A stretch of DNA of 32,551 nt, from IMG/VR virus record IMGVR_UViG_3300032241_001373, positions 1 to 32,551 of that record; one strand, written 5' to 3'. Both the position numbers and the translations under genes were made by a program. Within the stretch, counting starts at the first letter, position 1. Every line of letters starts with the position of its first letter. This DNA comes from a virus. Of this stretch, positions 13,520 to 18,955 are shown in pieces. A model generated the notes under the pieces. It did no database searches, had not been told where the DNA came from, and saw nothing but the letters and a program-made list of their open reading frames with translations.

Positions 13520-14766
13520 GCCTTCCTAATTCTCCAGAGGCGGAAAAGGCTTTCCTAGCCTCCTGCCTTAATCATAGTTCGATTCTTAATGAGGCTTCCG
13601 ATCTCATTAAGCCTCGTATGTTCTTCAATCCTTCAAACCAAAGGATATTTAATTCCATCATTGAACTCTGGAAAGAGGGCAGGGAATGTGATCTAATCAC
13701 GATCACTGACCACATGGATACAAACGGAACGCTTGAGCTTTCGGGTGGAGCCGCATACGTTACTGAAGTATTTTTAGCCCTCCCAACAGCTTCCAACTGG
13801 CGTGAATACCTAGACATAATTAGGGACAAACATTCAGCTCGTCTCTACATTTCAGTTGCGGAGAAGATTATCGCATCTGCCAAAGACCCAGCAAACAACC
13901 CTAATCTGGCTGACGAGGTTCAGAAGGCTCTAGTTCAAGTGGCGGCTGAATCGGAAACGGCAAGTTCAATCCAATCCTTAAAAGAAGTGGCCTTGGCAAG
14001 GCTTGCTGAATACGACCACATGGTTAAGAGCAGGGGAAAGCTTTTGGGGATCACGACAGGATTCGCCCCTCTGGATCGACTCACTGGGGGCTTCCGTAAA
14101 GGCCAGCTAATCGTCATAGGAGCACCTACAAAGGGGGGAAAGACTGCTATGGCTCTCAATATGGCTCTACGCACAGCTAAGGATAATAATCCAGTTGGAA
14201 TTATATCTTTGGAGATGGGGGCGGGAGAACTATTTGACAGGCTTATTGCATCTGAAACAAGTGCTGATGTGAGCCGCCTATCCAAGGAGGAGGGAAGTAA
14301 TCGCATCCTAATCGCAGAGATTAGAAAGGGAGTGGAGAGTTTATCATCCATGCCGGTATATATCCGAGACGAGAGCATGATGAATTGCCTACAGCTTCGT
14401 GCGGCGGCTAGGAGGCTCGTGGCAGTGCATGGAATTAGATTGCTAGTGGTGGACTACATCCAACTCCTTGAGCCTACAAACAAAACAGATTCAAGAGAGA
14501 GGCAAGTAGCGGAATGTTCTCGCACTCTCAAGAGTCTTACCAAGGAGCTTGGTATAACAATTATTGCGCTCACTCAGCTTAACGCTGATGGAGCATCCAG
14601 AGAGAGCAGGGCGATTGAACACGATTGCGATATGTTCTTGAAGATTGCTCAAGACCCAGAAGACTTAAAGAAGTGGAGCCTCAACATTGCCTTAGCTAGG
14701 TCATGCCCCAGAGCTTCAATTCCCCTTTCCTTCAGATCGGAATACCTTCGGTTTGAAGAAGAATGA
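13516..14766 (+). CDS. dnaB: DnaB-type replicative helicase
   Basis: Product of 416 aa with DnaB organisation: an N-terminal helical domain starting SPEAEKAFLASCL (6-18), a linker at about 145-175, then the RecA-like core. Walker A is GAPTKGGKT (202-210), SLEMGAGEL (231-239) is the helicase H1a-type motif with the catalytic Glu, Walker B is LLVVDYIQLL (309-318), and ALTQLN (351-356) is the sensor motif. It is shorter than cellular DnaB (about 470 aa), typical of phage versions. It should unwind DNA at the fork as a hexamer. No primase or loader is visible in the window. Confidence 0.92.
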   Translation: MSLPNSPEAEKAFLASCLNHSSILNEASDLIKPRMFFNPSNQRIFNSIIELWKEGRECDLITITDHMDTNGTLELSGGAAYVTEVFLALPTASNWREYLDIIRDKHSARLYISVAEKIIASAKDPANNPNLADEVQKALVQVAAESETASSIQSLKEVALARLAEYDHMVKSRGKLLGITTGFAPLDRLTGGFRKGQLIVIGAPTKGGKTAMALNMALRTAKDNNPVGIISLEMGAGELFDRLIASETSADVSRLSKEEGSNRILIAEIRKGVESLSSMPVYIRDESMMNCLQLRAAARRLVAVHGIRLLVVDYIQLLEPTNKTDSRERQVAECSRTLKSLTKELGITIIALTQLNADGASRESRAIEHDCDMFLKIAQDPEDLKKWSLNIALARSCPRASIPLSFRSEYLRFEEE

Positions 14767-14790
14767 CATGGAGGAAAAGACTCCAAATAA

Positions 14791-14803
14791 CCAACCAAAC
14801 AAA
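14791..14803 (+). promoter_or_regulatory. CCAACC leader deciding the start at 14804
   Basis: CCAACCAAACAAA immediately precedes the ATG at 14804. It supports this start over the in-frame ATGs at 14753 and 14768, which would translate the leader itself into a low-complexity stretch. Confidence 0.55.
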
Positions 14804-15013
14804 ATGCCAGACTACGACAACGAAAAACGATTCGTCTTGTTTCCCAAGAAGAATCAGACCAACCCCAAAGCACCCACTCACGAGGGAACCATCACGATTG
14901 ATGGCAAGGAATGGGAGATGAGTGCTTGGGCAAAGACGAGTAAGAATGGGAATGAATTCCTTTCTGGCTCGATCAAGGAGCCATTCAAGAAAAGCGAGGA
15001 GCCTCCTTTTTAA
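14804..15013 (+). CDS. Small DUF736-like protein, possibly OB-fold
   Basis: Product of 69 aa from the ATG at 14804. The pattern NEKRFVLFPKKN, then GTITIDGKEWEMSAWAKTSK, then GNEFLSGSIKEPF resembles small phage proteins related to DUF736 (strand, DGK, W-x-K-x-x-K-x-G-x-x-(F/Y)LS). These are five-stranded and found beside replication genes, suggesting single-stranded DNA binding, though this is not established. It ends in a short acidic-aromatic tail (SEEPPF), reminiscent of the acidic tails of single-strand binding proteins. It is last before a strong terminator. Confidence 0.6.
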   Translation: MPDYDNEKRFVLFPKKNQTNPKAPTHEGTITIDGKEWEMSAWAKTSKNGNEFLSGSIKEPFKKSEEPPF

Positions 15014-15031
15014 TTTGCATTAGTCCTGCGT

Positions 15032-15068
15032 CATGATGCGTGGGGAGATCCCACGATGGCCTATCATG
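15032..15068 (+). ncRNA. Two-stage hairpin in the intergenic region
   Basis: CATGAT (15032-15037) pairs with ATCATG (15063-15068), and CGTGGG (15039-15044) pairs with CCCACG (15050-15055) around a GAGAT loop. This leaves a 1 base bulge on one side and a 7 base bulge (ATGGCCT) on the 3' side. The layout is similar to the structure at 904-947. It is 33 bases upstream of an intrinsic terminator. It may be an mRNA 3' stabiliser, a small RNA or a protein binding site; none can be chosen from sequence. Confidence 0.4.
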
Positions 15069-15100
15069 TTGGCTTTTGAAACAACAAGGGACATTCATTG

Positions 15101-15138
15101 AAACCCTTTCTAGGAACTCAAACTAGGGAGGGTTTTTT
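15101..15138 (+). terminator. Strong intrinsic terminator
   Basis: AAACCCT (15101-15107) pairs with AGGGTTT (15129-15135), TT with GG as wobble pairs, and CTAG (15110-15113) with CTAG (15123-15126), around a 9 base loop. Six T's follow the stem. It ends the transcript that carries terminase, nucleases and helicase. Confidence 0.85.
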
Positions 15139-15139
15139 G

Positions 15140-15168
15140 TTGACAACCAGCTAGAGGTAGATTCTATC
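15140..15168 (+). promoter_or_regulatory. Possible promoter after the terminator
   Basis: A perfect -35 hexamer TTGACA (15140-15145) begins right after the terminator T-run. With a 17 base spacer the -10 would be TCTATC (15163-15168), matching TATAAT at only three positions. It would transcribe the small-gene cluster from 15275. GTTGACAAC is also a short dyad and could be an operator. Confidence 0.35.
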
Positions 15169-15257
15169 AGCCTCCTCAGACCATGAAAATAATTTATTTT
15201 TTTTCTTGATCCATGCAAAGATTCTGAAAGACTTCATCTATCGGCACAACGCTGATA

Positions 15258-15274
15258 CCAACCAAAAACAAAAA
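15258..15274 (+). promoter_or_regulatory. CCAACC leader deciding the start at 15275
   Basis: CCAACCAAAAACAAAAA directly precedes the ATG at 15275, favouring it over an in-frame ATG at 15206 that would read through the leader. Confidence 0.55.
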
Positions 15275-15547
15275 ATGAAAAAACAAAAAACAGAAAATCT
15301 AATAGATGTGACCCACGTTTGCAACAAACTCAAACGTGAAATGACGGAAGAGTTCGGGGAGGTGATTCAAGCATTCATTTCTAAATACACGGACAGGGAA
15401 AATCCAAATATGCCAGATCATATTCAAACTCTTATTTCTTATGACGTTTTAACAACACATGACATTGATGATACATTTGACCATGATCTTCTTTCAATCG
15501 CATGGGGGGCAGTCAGTGACGCAATCAATTCAGAAGAAACTTTTTAA
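15275..15547 (+). CDS. Hypothetical protein, 90 aa
   Basis: First gene after the terminator at 15101-15138, starting from the leader-supported ATG. It begins MKKQKTENLIDVTHVCNKLK and is acidic and helical, with a His/Asp-rich second half (TTHDIDDTFDHDLLSIAWG). No membrane segment, no Cys cluster and no recognised domain. It is likely an early soluble accessory protein. Confidence 0.6.
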   Translation: MKKQKTENLIDVTHVCNKLKREMTEEFGEVIQAFISKYTDRENPNMPDHIQTLISYDVLTTHDIDDTFDHDLLSIAWGAVSDAINSEETF

Positions 15548-15560
15548 TCGCAGTGAAAAC

Positions 15561-15580
15561 AACCAACCAACTATACAAAA
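15561..15580 (+). promoter_or_regulatory. CCAACC leader at 15581
   Basis: AACCAACCAACTATACAAAA directly precedes the ATG at 15581, with no Shine-Dalgarno sequence. It picks out this frame over an overlapping 68 aa frame (15553-15759) that would translate the leader. Confidence 0.5.
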
Positions 15581-15853
15581 ATGACAGCGTTAGTAATAAT
15601 TACAGGGTGTACTGGAATCATGATCGGGCTTGCTATGGCGTTCTGGCAGTACGGCAAAGCAGTGAGGGAATCACATCTCGATCTCTTAGCTCGCTGGATG
15701 CGAGACGACAAATCGAGCTTCGATCTGTTTATGTACCAGCAAGCAGTGAGAGTCACTAAGAAAGAAATCCAATTACAAAAACAAGAAGATGACAACGCAG
15801 GAATCAGCTTGGATGGATCAAATTCACAGCGAGATGGAGCAGGACAACATTAA
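15581..15853 (+). CDS. Small N-terminally anchored membrane protein
   Basis: Product of 90 aa with one transmembrane helix at about 3-23 (LVIITGCTGIMIGLAMAFW), then a charged cytoplasmic-type helix (SHLDLLARWMRDDKSSFDLF) and a Gln/Lys/Asp-rich tail. With few charges before the helix and Lys/Arg after it, an N-out orientation is likely. Its last 65 bases overlap the next gene in another frame. Function unknown; small membrane proteins in such clusters can act in superinfection exclusion or host takeover. Confidence 0.55.
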   Translation: MTALVIITGCTGIMIGLAMAFWQYGKAVRESHLDLLARWMRDDKSSFDLFMYQQAVRVTKKEIQLQKQEDDNAGISLDGSNSQRDGAGQH

Positions 15854-15974
15854 CCTAATCAATCAAGTGAGTGAACTTCGTGAGGCAATCAAGGAGATTA
15901 TGAAGCTTAATTGCCTTGGCAAAACCAAGAAGATCCACGATCTTGCAGAGATTGTTTTGGGATACCGCAAATGA
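15789..15974 (+). CDS. Small coiled-coil protein, 61 aa
   Basis: Helical and heptad-like (DNINLINQVSELREAIKEIM), with a basic C-terminal section (LGKTKKIHDLAEIVLGYRK). The ATG at 15789 follows an A/C-rich stretch and overlaps the membrane-protein gene by 65 bases; ATGs at 15813 and 15834 would shorten this. The ATGA overlap with the next gene at 15971 supports the frame. Function unknown. Confidence 0.5.
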   Translation: MTTQESAWMDQIHSEMEQDNINLINQVSELREAIKEIMKLNCLGKTKKIHDLAEIVLGYRK

Positions 15975-16192
15975 AATCATCAACAGACATATTGCTAGAG
16001 ATGGAGCCTTTGATTAACTTGTTAATCAAGACAAGCATCCGGCACAACGACGATCAAGTTCACTTCAGCCTCACACGAGCCAAGGAAATCCATTCGGATC
16101 TCATGGCTCTCAAGAAGGCTAAGCCCCCCACGCCTCAAAAATCTTATTCATCCACAGATAAGCATCTCGACAAGATGTTCAACATTAACTGA
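15971..16192 (+). CDS. Hypothetical protein, 73 aa
   Basis: The start at 15971 is chosen because it overlaps the upstream stop as ATGA; the same frame is open from 15911 but that part lies inside the previous gene. Residues 1-50 are helical (DILLEMEPLINLLIKTSIRH, then SLTRAKEIHSDLM), followed by a Pro/Lys/Ser-rich linker and a short end. No domain recognised. It resembles small helical phage early proteins in general terms only. Confidence 0.55.
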   Translation: MKSSTDILLEMEPLINLLIKTSIRHNDDQVHFSLTRAKEIHSDLMALKKAKPPTPQKSYSSTDKHLDKMFNIN

Positions 16193-16193
16193 A

Positions 16194-16430
16194 ATGAGCT
16201 GGAAAGAAGCCTATGATTGTCCTGAGTGTGGACTTGACTTTGAAATCACATTCACCCCATCCACGCCAAACAAATATATGAATGGCAGGATGGAAGACGC
16301 AGAGCAAGGAAGCGGAGCAGAATGCTCCCCATCTCGTTGCCCTGAGTGTGATAGTGAAATCGACGCGGAAAGGCTGGAGGAGGATTTAGCTCCCGATCCA
16401 GACGATTACCCAGAACCAGACTTTGAATAA
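16194..16430 (+). CDS. Zinc-ribbon protein with acidic tail
   Basis: Product of 78 aa with two CPEC knuckles, CPECGLDFEI (9-18) and CPECDSEID (49-57), the layout of a rubredoxin-like or zinc-ribbon fold. Its C terminus is strongly acidic (EEDLAPDPDDYPEPDFE). This combination is typical of phage DNA-mimic or transcription-interacting small proteins, but that is inference. It starts 1 base after the previous stop, and is followed by a CCAAC leader. Confidence 0.65.
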   Translation: MSWKEAYDCPECGLDFEITFTPSTPNKYMNGRMEDAEQGSGAECSPSRCPECDSEIDAERLEEDLAPDPDDYPEPDFE

Positions 16431-16457
16431 CCAACAACAACAACCAAACCAAACCAA
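16431..16457 (+). promoter_or_regulatory. CCAAC/CCAAACC leader at 16458
   Basis: The whole 27 base gap before the ATG at 16458 is made of A and C only, with CCAAC at its start and CCAAACC copies near its end. There is no Shine-Dalgarno sequence. This is the purest example of the leader type in the window. Confidence 0.6.
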
Positions 16458-16784
16458 ATGAGCATCATCATACCAGACGAAATAAAAGAAAAGCTAGTTC
16501 CCATCACGTTCCCTCTCCGAGCATTGGGGGACACCGTAGTGGACGCTAACGACAAGGAAGTGGCAGCAATCTCAGACAAGATTGATATTAAGCAGTCCCT
16601 CAACATTGCGAAGCTCTTTGCAGCCTCCCATACCATGTTTGAGCTAGTGAGAGATTACTATTCCCTCACCGTGGTTTTGGCGGCTTCTAATGGCCTCCCT
16701 CACGGAACTCCACAAGAGACAGAAGAAGAAAAGAAAGAATGCCTTCTCTGCAAAGCTGAAGCCCTCCTAGCTCGTTTATCATGA
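16458..16784 (+). CDS. Hypothetical phage protein of the ANAxLIAAAPELLE type
   Basis: Product of 108 aa. The pattern VVDANDKEVAAISD, then NIAKLFAASHTMFELVRDYY matches a very common but uncharacterised phage protein layout: a short beta hairpin with DANGxxVA followed by A-x-L-x-AASPxMFELL. The tail carries CLLC. It leads a chain of ATGA-coupled genes running to 17593. Role unknown. Confidence 0.65.
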   Translation: MSIIIPDEIKEKLVPITFPLRALGDTVVDANDKEVAAISDKIDIKQSLNIAKLFAASHTMFELVRDYYSLTVVLAASNGLPHGTPQETEEEKKECLLCKAEALLARLS

Positions 16785-16978
16785 TTGAGCCAGCCTACAA
16801 GCACAATGGCTCCGTGATGTTCATGCGGCCTTGTGATGACTCAGGAGCGCATCATTGGATTAGTTCCCAGATGAATAGGGCGATTGACAAGTTCTGGGAG
16901 CGCCGAGGGATTGACCCCAAGGCTGACAACTGGAGCTTCAACCGCAATCACCAGAAGGATCTGATTAAGAAGCCATGA
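16781..16978 (+). CDS. Hypothetical protein, 65 aa
   Basis: Coupled on both sides by ATGA overlaps (16781 and 16975). Contains RPCDDSGAHHWISSQMNRAI (16-35), with Cys, Asp and two His close together that could bind a metal, then a Trp/Arg-rich basic part (DKFWERRGIDPKADNWSFNR). No family recognised; nucleic-acid binding is possible from the charge. Confidence 0.55.
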   Translation: MIEPAYKHNGSVMFMRPCDDSGAHHWISSQMNRAIDKFWERRGIDPKADNWSFNRNHQKDLIKKP

Positions 16979-17160
16979 GCAACGATATTGAATGGCTAGA
17001 TTCCAATAAAAAAGTTCATCATTACGAGCCTGATCATAAAAAAGAGTTAGAAGACATAAGAAAAAAACTAGCAGAAGCAATAGATATACTAATAAAACAA
17101 AGGCTTTATATTGCTTCTATTAGAGAACAACTTGACATCCTCAAATCTGAAGTCAAATGA
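16975..17160 (+). CDS. Coiled-coil protein, 61 aa
   Basis: After a short start (MSNDIEWLDSNKKVHHYEPD) the rest is one long charged helix with regular hydrophobic spacing (LEDIRKKLAEAIDILIKQRL, then IASIREQLDILKSEV), so a dimeric coiled coil is likely. ATGA overlaps link it to both neighbours. Function unknown. Confidence 0.55.
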   Translation: MSNDIEWLDSNKKVHHYEPDHKKELEDIRKKLAEAIDILIKQRLYIASIREQLDILKSEVK

Positions 17161-17318
17161 GCAAGATTCCCTACTACGATGCCGGTAAGGGCGACACTCC
17201 CCGATCTTGCAACTCAAAAGCCTATTTAGAAAACTACCAACGAATCTTTAGGAAGAAAAAAAAGTCCTCTAAGTTGGAGAATAAGTCTCATGAAACGCCC
17301 CCGAATAAATGCAAATAG
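17157..17318 (+). CDS. 53 aa basic protein
   Basis: A frame starting in the ATGA overlap with the coiled-coil gene. It reads MSKIPYYDAGKGDTPRSCNS at the start, then AYLENYQRIFRKKKKSS and a polar end. The KGDTPR...F...Y...I pattern with a Lys-rich patch recalls small phage DNA-associated proteins with the phrase GKGD-x-PR. It is too short for automatic calling at 60 aa, but coupling at both ends supports it. Nucleic-acid binding is an inference from charge. Confidence 0.5.
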   Translation: MSKIPYYDAGKGDTPRSCNSKAYLENYQRIFRKKKKSSKLENKSHETPPNKCK

Positions 17319-17593
17319 AAGCAGAGGAAAAGCCAACGCCCGATCAGGCTTGGGAGACAACTAAATATCGATTGTCAGAAAAAAGGCCCGACAAAGTGGG
17401 CTGGCTTCGCCTCGGAATTCTTAAAAAGTTCCATGAAGGGCTGTTTATCGTTGAGTTTCCAGCTTCAGCTATGGACGATGCTAGGAAATTGTCTCATGAA
17501 ATGCTCGTGCAACTGAACCAAACTATAAATCGGGAGCTGACTAGGCAAATAGAAGAAGAGGCGGAAATCCTTACTCAGTTCTTAGCAGAATAA
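17309..17593 (+). CDS. Hypothetical protein, weakly DnaX C-terminus-like
   Basis: Product of 94 aa, overlapping the previous gene by 10 bases. The order AWETTKYRLSEKRPDKVGWL, a short loop, LFIVEFPASAM, then a long helix (LSHEMLVQLNQTINRELTRQ) gives a helix-strand-helix module with a central strand ending FP. This recalls the C-terminal segment of DNA polymerase III tau/gamma (DnaX) in some bacteria, which would make it a decoy or clamp-loader partner. The likeness is general and low confidence; otherwise it is an unknown soluble protein. Confidence 0.5.
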   Translation: MQIEAEEKPTPDQAWETTKYRLSEKRPDKVGWLRLGILKKFHEGLFIVEFPASAMDDARKLSHEMLVQLNQTINRELTRQIEEEAEILTQFLAE

Positions 17594-17632
17594 AAAAACG
17601 CCCTATTCGTTCGCCTTTCGATTGAACTTCAA

Positions 17633-17794
17633 ATGATTGCCATAGGTCACGCCTCCGTTTTGTTCTTCCTCATTGGCTTCCTTGTATTCTGTTGGATGAT
17701 CTACAAGAAGACCCGCAAAGTAGTGAGGCGAGCAATTAAGCAAAGCAGGAAAGAGAAAAGAGCCCGATTGAGTGGGAGGCGGTTCAGTAAATAA
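17633..17794 (+). CDS. 53 aa single-span membrane protein
   Basis: One transmembrane helix near the N terminus (about residues 4-24, IGHASVLFFLIGFLVFCWMI) followed by a long strongly basic tail (KKTRKVVRRAIKQSRKEKRA). By the positive-inside rule the tail is cytoplasmic. Size and layout fit small phage membrane proteins such as pinholin-like or exclusion proteins, but no endolysin is nearby. It is the last plus-strand gene before the convergent terminator at 17804-17825. Confidence 0.55.
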   Translation: MIAIGHASVLFFLIGFLVFCWMIYKKTRKVVRRAIKQSRKEKRARLSGRRFSK

Positions 17795-17803
17795 ACAAAG
17801 AAA

Positions 17804-17825
17804 AAGGGGGGATTGCTCCCCCCTT
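17804..17825. terminator. Bidirectional terminator between convergent clusters
   Basis: AAGGGGGG (17804-17811) and CCCCCCTT (17818-17825) form an 8 bp GC-rich stem with a 6 base loop. In the minus direction it is followed by a T-run (TTTTTC), in the plus direction by TTCTTGT. It sits between the stops of convergent genes, so it can end both transcripts, and better the leftward one. Confidence 0.8.
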
Positions 17826-17841
17826 CTTGTATCGTGAATGT

Positions 17842-18066
17842 TTAAGCTGTGGCTAGTTCTCCTTTCCAGACCTTGCCAAGCAAAACTAGTCTCTGGTGGA
17901 TCTTCCCGCCATGCTTCACTGATCTGCCCTCTAATTCTCTGGGCCTGATGATGCAACAATCTAAGAGGTTGCCTTCCTTATCGTACCAAGCGGAACAACG
18001 ACCATTGAAATCGCCAGTGATGCGGTGGAGAACAAACCCGCCTCCTTCAAATGATTTTTTTTGCAT
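17842..18066 (-). CDS. Hypothetical protein, 74 aa
   Basis: Last gene of the leftward operon, beginning MQKKSFEGGGFVLHRITGDF. The strand-rich middle (CSAWYDKEGNLLDCCII, then QRLVLLGKVWKG) suggests a small beta-barrel or SH3-like fold; GDFNGRCSAWYDKEGNLLD is a clear beta hairpin. There is no family match. The start lies 1 base after the stop of the upstream gene (18068-18193), and the gene ends 17 bases from the terminator hairpin. Confidence 0.6.
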   Translation of the reverse strand: MQKKSFEGGGFVLHRITGDFNGRCSAWYDKEGNLLDCCIIRPRELEGRSVKHGGKIHQRLVLLGKVWKGELATA

Positions 18067-18067
18067 G

Positions 18068-18193
18068 TTATTTAGTGGTTTTCTTTTGTATTTTGTGGAT
18101 AAGTTTCATTGTTCGATCAAATCTCTCATCTGAGAGACCGATTCCTTCTCTTACTGAAGTGCGCAGCCTGTCGTAGATTTTGGGATAGTTCAT
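18068..18193 (-). CDS. 41 aa basic helical protein
   Basis: A short complete frame on the minus strand, MNYPKIYDRLRTSVREGIGL and then SDERFDRTMKLIHKIQKKTTK. It is helical and basic. Its start overlaps the stop of the next upstream gene as ATGA (18190-18193), and its stop is 1 base from the next gene, so it is part of the leftward operon. Function unknown. Confidence 0.5.
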   Translation of the reverse strand: MNYPKIYDRLRTSVREGIGLSDERFDRTMKLIHKIQKKTTK

Positions 18194-18351
18194 GATTCAG
18201 GATGGCTTTTTTCAAATGATTCCTTGCCAAGCTGAACGAGCAACTTGGCTTCTTCAAGATGCAGTCCTCGATGCTCTGCAAACTTCTCCATGGTGAGGTA
18301 ATTATTTATGTAATCAAGATACTCTCTTGATAGTTGGTCTCGTGTTATCAT
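18190..18351 (-). CDS. 53 aa acidic helical protein
   Basis: Minus-strand frame, MITRDQLSREYLDYINNYLT followed by MEKFAEHRGLHLEEAKLLVQ and a polar tail. The second part looks like a helix-turn-helix-like hairpin (FAEHRGLHLEEAKLLV), but it is too short to say more. Its end overlaps the next gene as ATGA, and its start lies 1 base after the small membrane peptide. Function unknown. Confidence 0.5.
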   Translation of the reverse strand: MITRDQLSREYLDYINNYLTMEKFAEHRGLHLEEAKLLVQLGKESFEKSHPES

Positions 18352-18352
18352 A

Positions 18353-18439
18353 TCAGTTCCAGATTAGGCAAAGAATGATCCCAGCGACGAACGATCCGCC
18401 GATTAGGAGGGTGACGAGGTGGAAAAGGAAGTTTTTCAT
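18353..18439 (-). CDS. 28 aa putative membrane micropeptide
   Basis: A very short minus-strand frame, MKNFLFHLVTLLIGGSFVAG plus eight residues, almost entirely one hydrophobic helix with GG in the centre and Lys at the front. Tight packing between two coupled genes (1 and 2 base gaps) supports translation. It resembles the 26 aa peptide at 3536 in kind. Function unknown. Confidence 0.45.
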   Translation of the reverse strand: MKNFLFHLVTLLIGGSFVAGIILCLIWN

Positions 18440-18441
18440 GA

Positions 18442-18771
18442 TTAGAAATCTTGAATGATAATCCCACCTTCAAAGTCGATCACTGTCGTTCGATCTTGCA
18501 GCCAAATAAGGGACTGAACGTCCTTGTAATCATCGTGGTCATCTTCTTTGAAGTCCTCCCAGCCATATTGAAGAGCAGCATCTGTTGCATTCTTATACTC
18601 TGAGAAGTCGCAACGAATCCCCACAATGTCAAGTTCCGTGTCCTCGCCTAGATCCTCATCTAGATTGCAAAGATACTCAGAAAGAGCTTTTGCTCCTTGA
18701 TAACTCCATCCGGCGTTTTCCTCTCTTTTGAGGTAATCTGCAACCTGCCATTCTGTTAGTGTTATTTTCAT
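18442..18771 (-). CDS. Acidic hypothetical protein, 109 aa
   Basis: First gene of the leftward operon. I chose the ATG at 18771 (MKITLTEWQVADYLKREENA) because the sequence before it is A/C-rich like the other leaders here; the ATG at 18795 would add eight residues. The protein is acidic, with YGWEDFKEDDHDDYKDVQSL and a beta-rich end (TTVIDFEGGIIIQDF). The pattern, with a basic-helical front, central acidic part and GGxIIQDF end, recurs in phage accessory proteins, but I cannot name a family. Acidic DNA-mimic roles such as antirestriction are a possibility only. Confidence 0.55.
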   Translation of the reverse strand: MKITLTEWQVADYLKREENAGWSYQGAKALSEYLCNLDEDLGEDTELDIVGIRCDFSEYKNATDAALQYGWEDFKEDDHDDYKDVQSLIWLQDRTTVIDFEGGIIIQDF

Positions 18772-18854
18772 GTTTTGTTTTTTTATTTCATACAACCTTG
18801 ATTGATTGCATGGATGAACAATGACTCATCCTTGTCGCATTCTCAAGAAAAGAT

Positions 18855-18874
18855 TTGTTACAATTTTGTAACAA
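18855..18874. promoter_or_regulatory. 20 bp palindromic operator candidate
   Basis: TTGTTACAA and TTGTAACAA form a perfect 9+9 inverted repeat separated by TT. It lies in the divergent interval between the leftward operon (start 18771) and the plus-strand terminase-small-like gene (start 18956), so a regulator bound here could control both directions. No clear promoter elements were found near it. Confidence 0.6.
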
Positions 18875-18955
18875 TAAAAAGCTTGTCTCTTTGTAAAAAA
18901 CTGCTAATCCACTTTTCACTTGCGTTGTCACACACTGTCACGCTATCTTTTCAAC

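Noticed and set aside
15553-15759. 68 aa plus-strand frame starting before 15581
   Set aside because: It would translate the CCAACC leader, and overlaps the better-supported 90 aa membrane protein.
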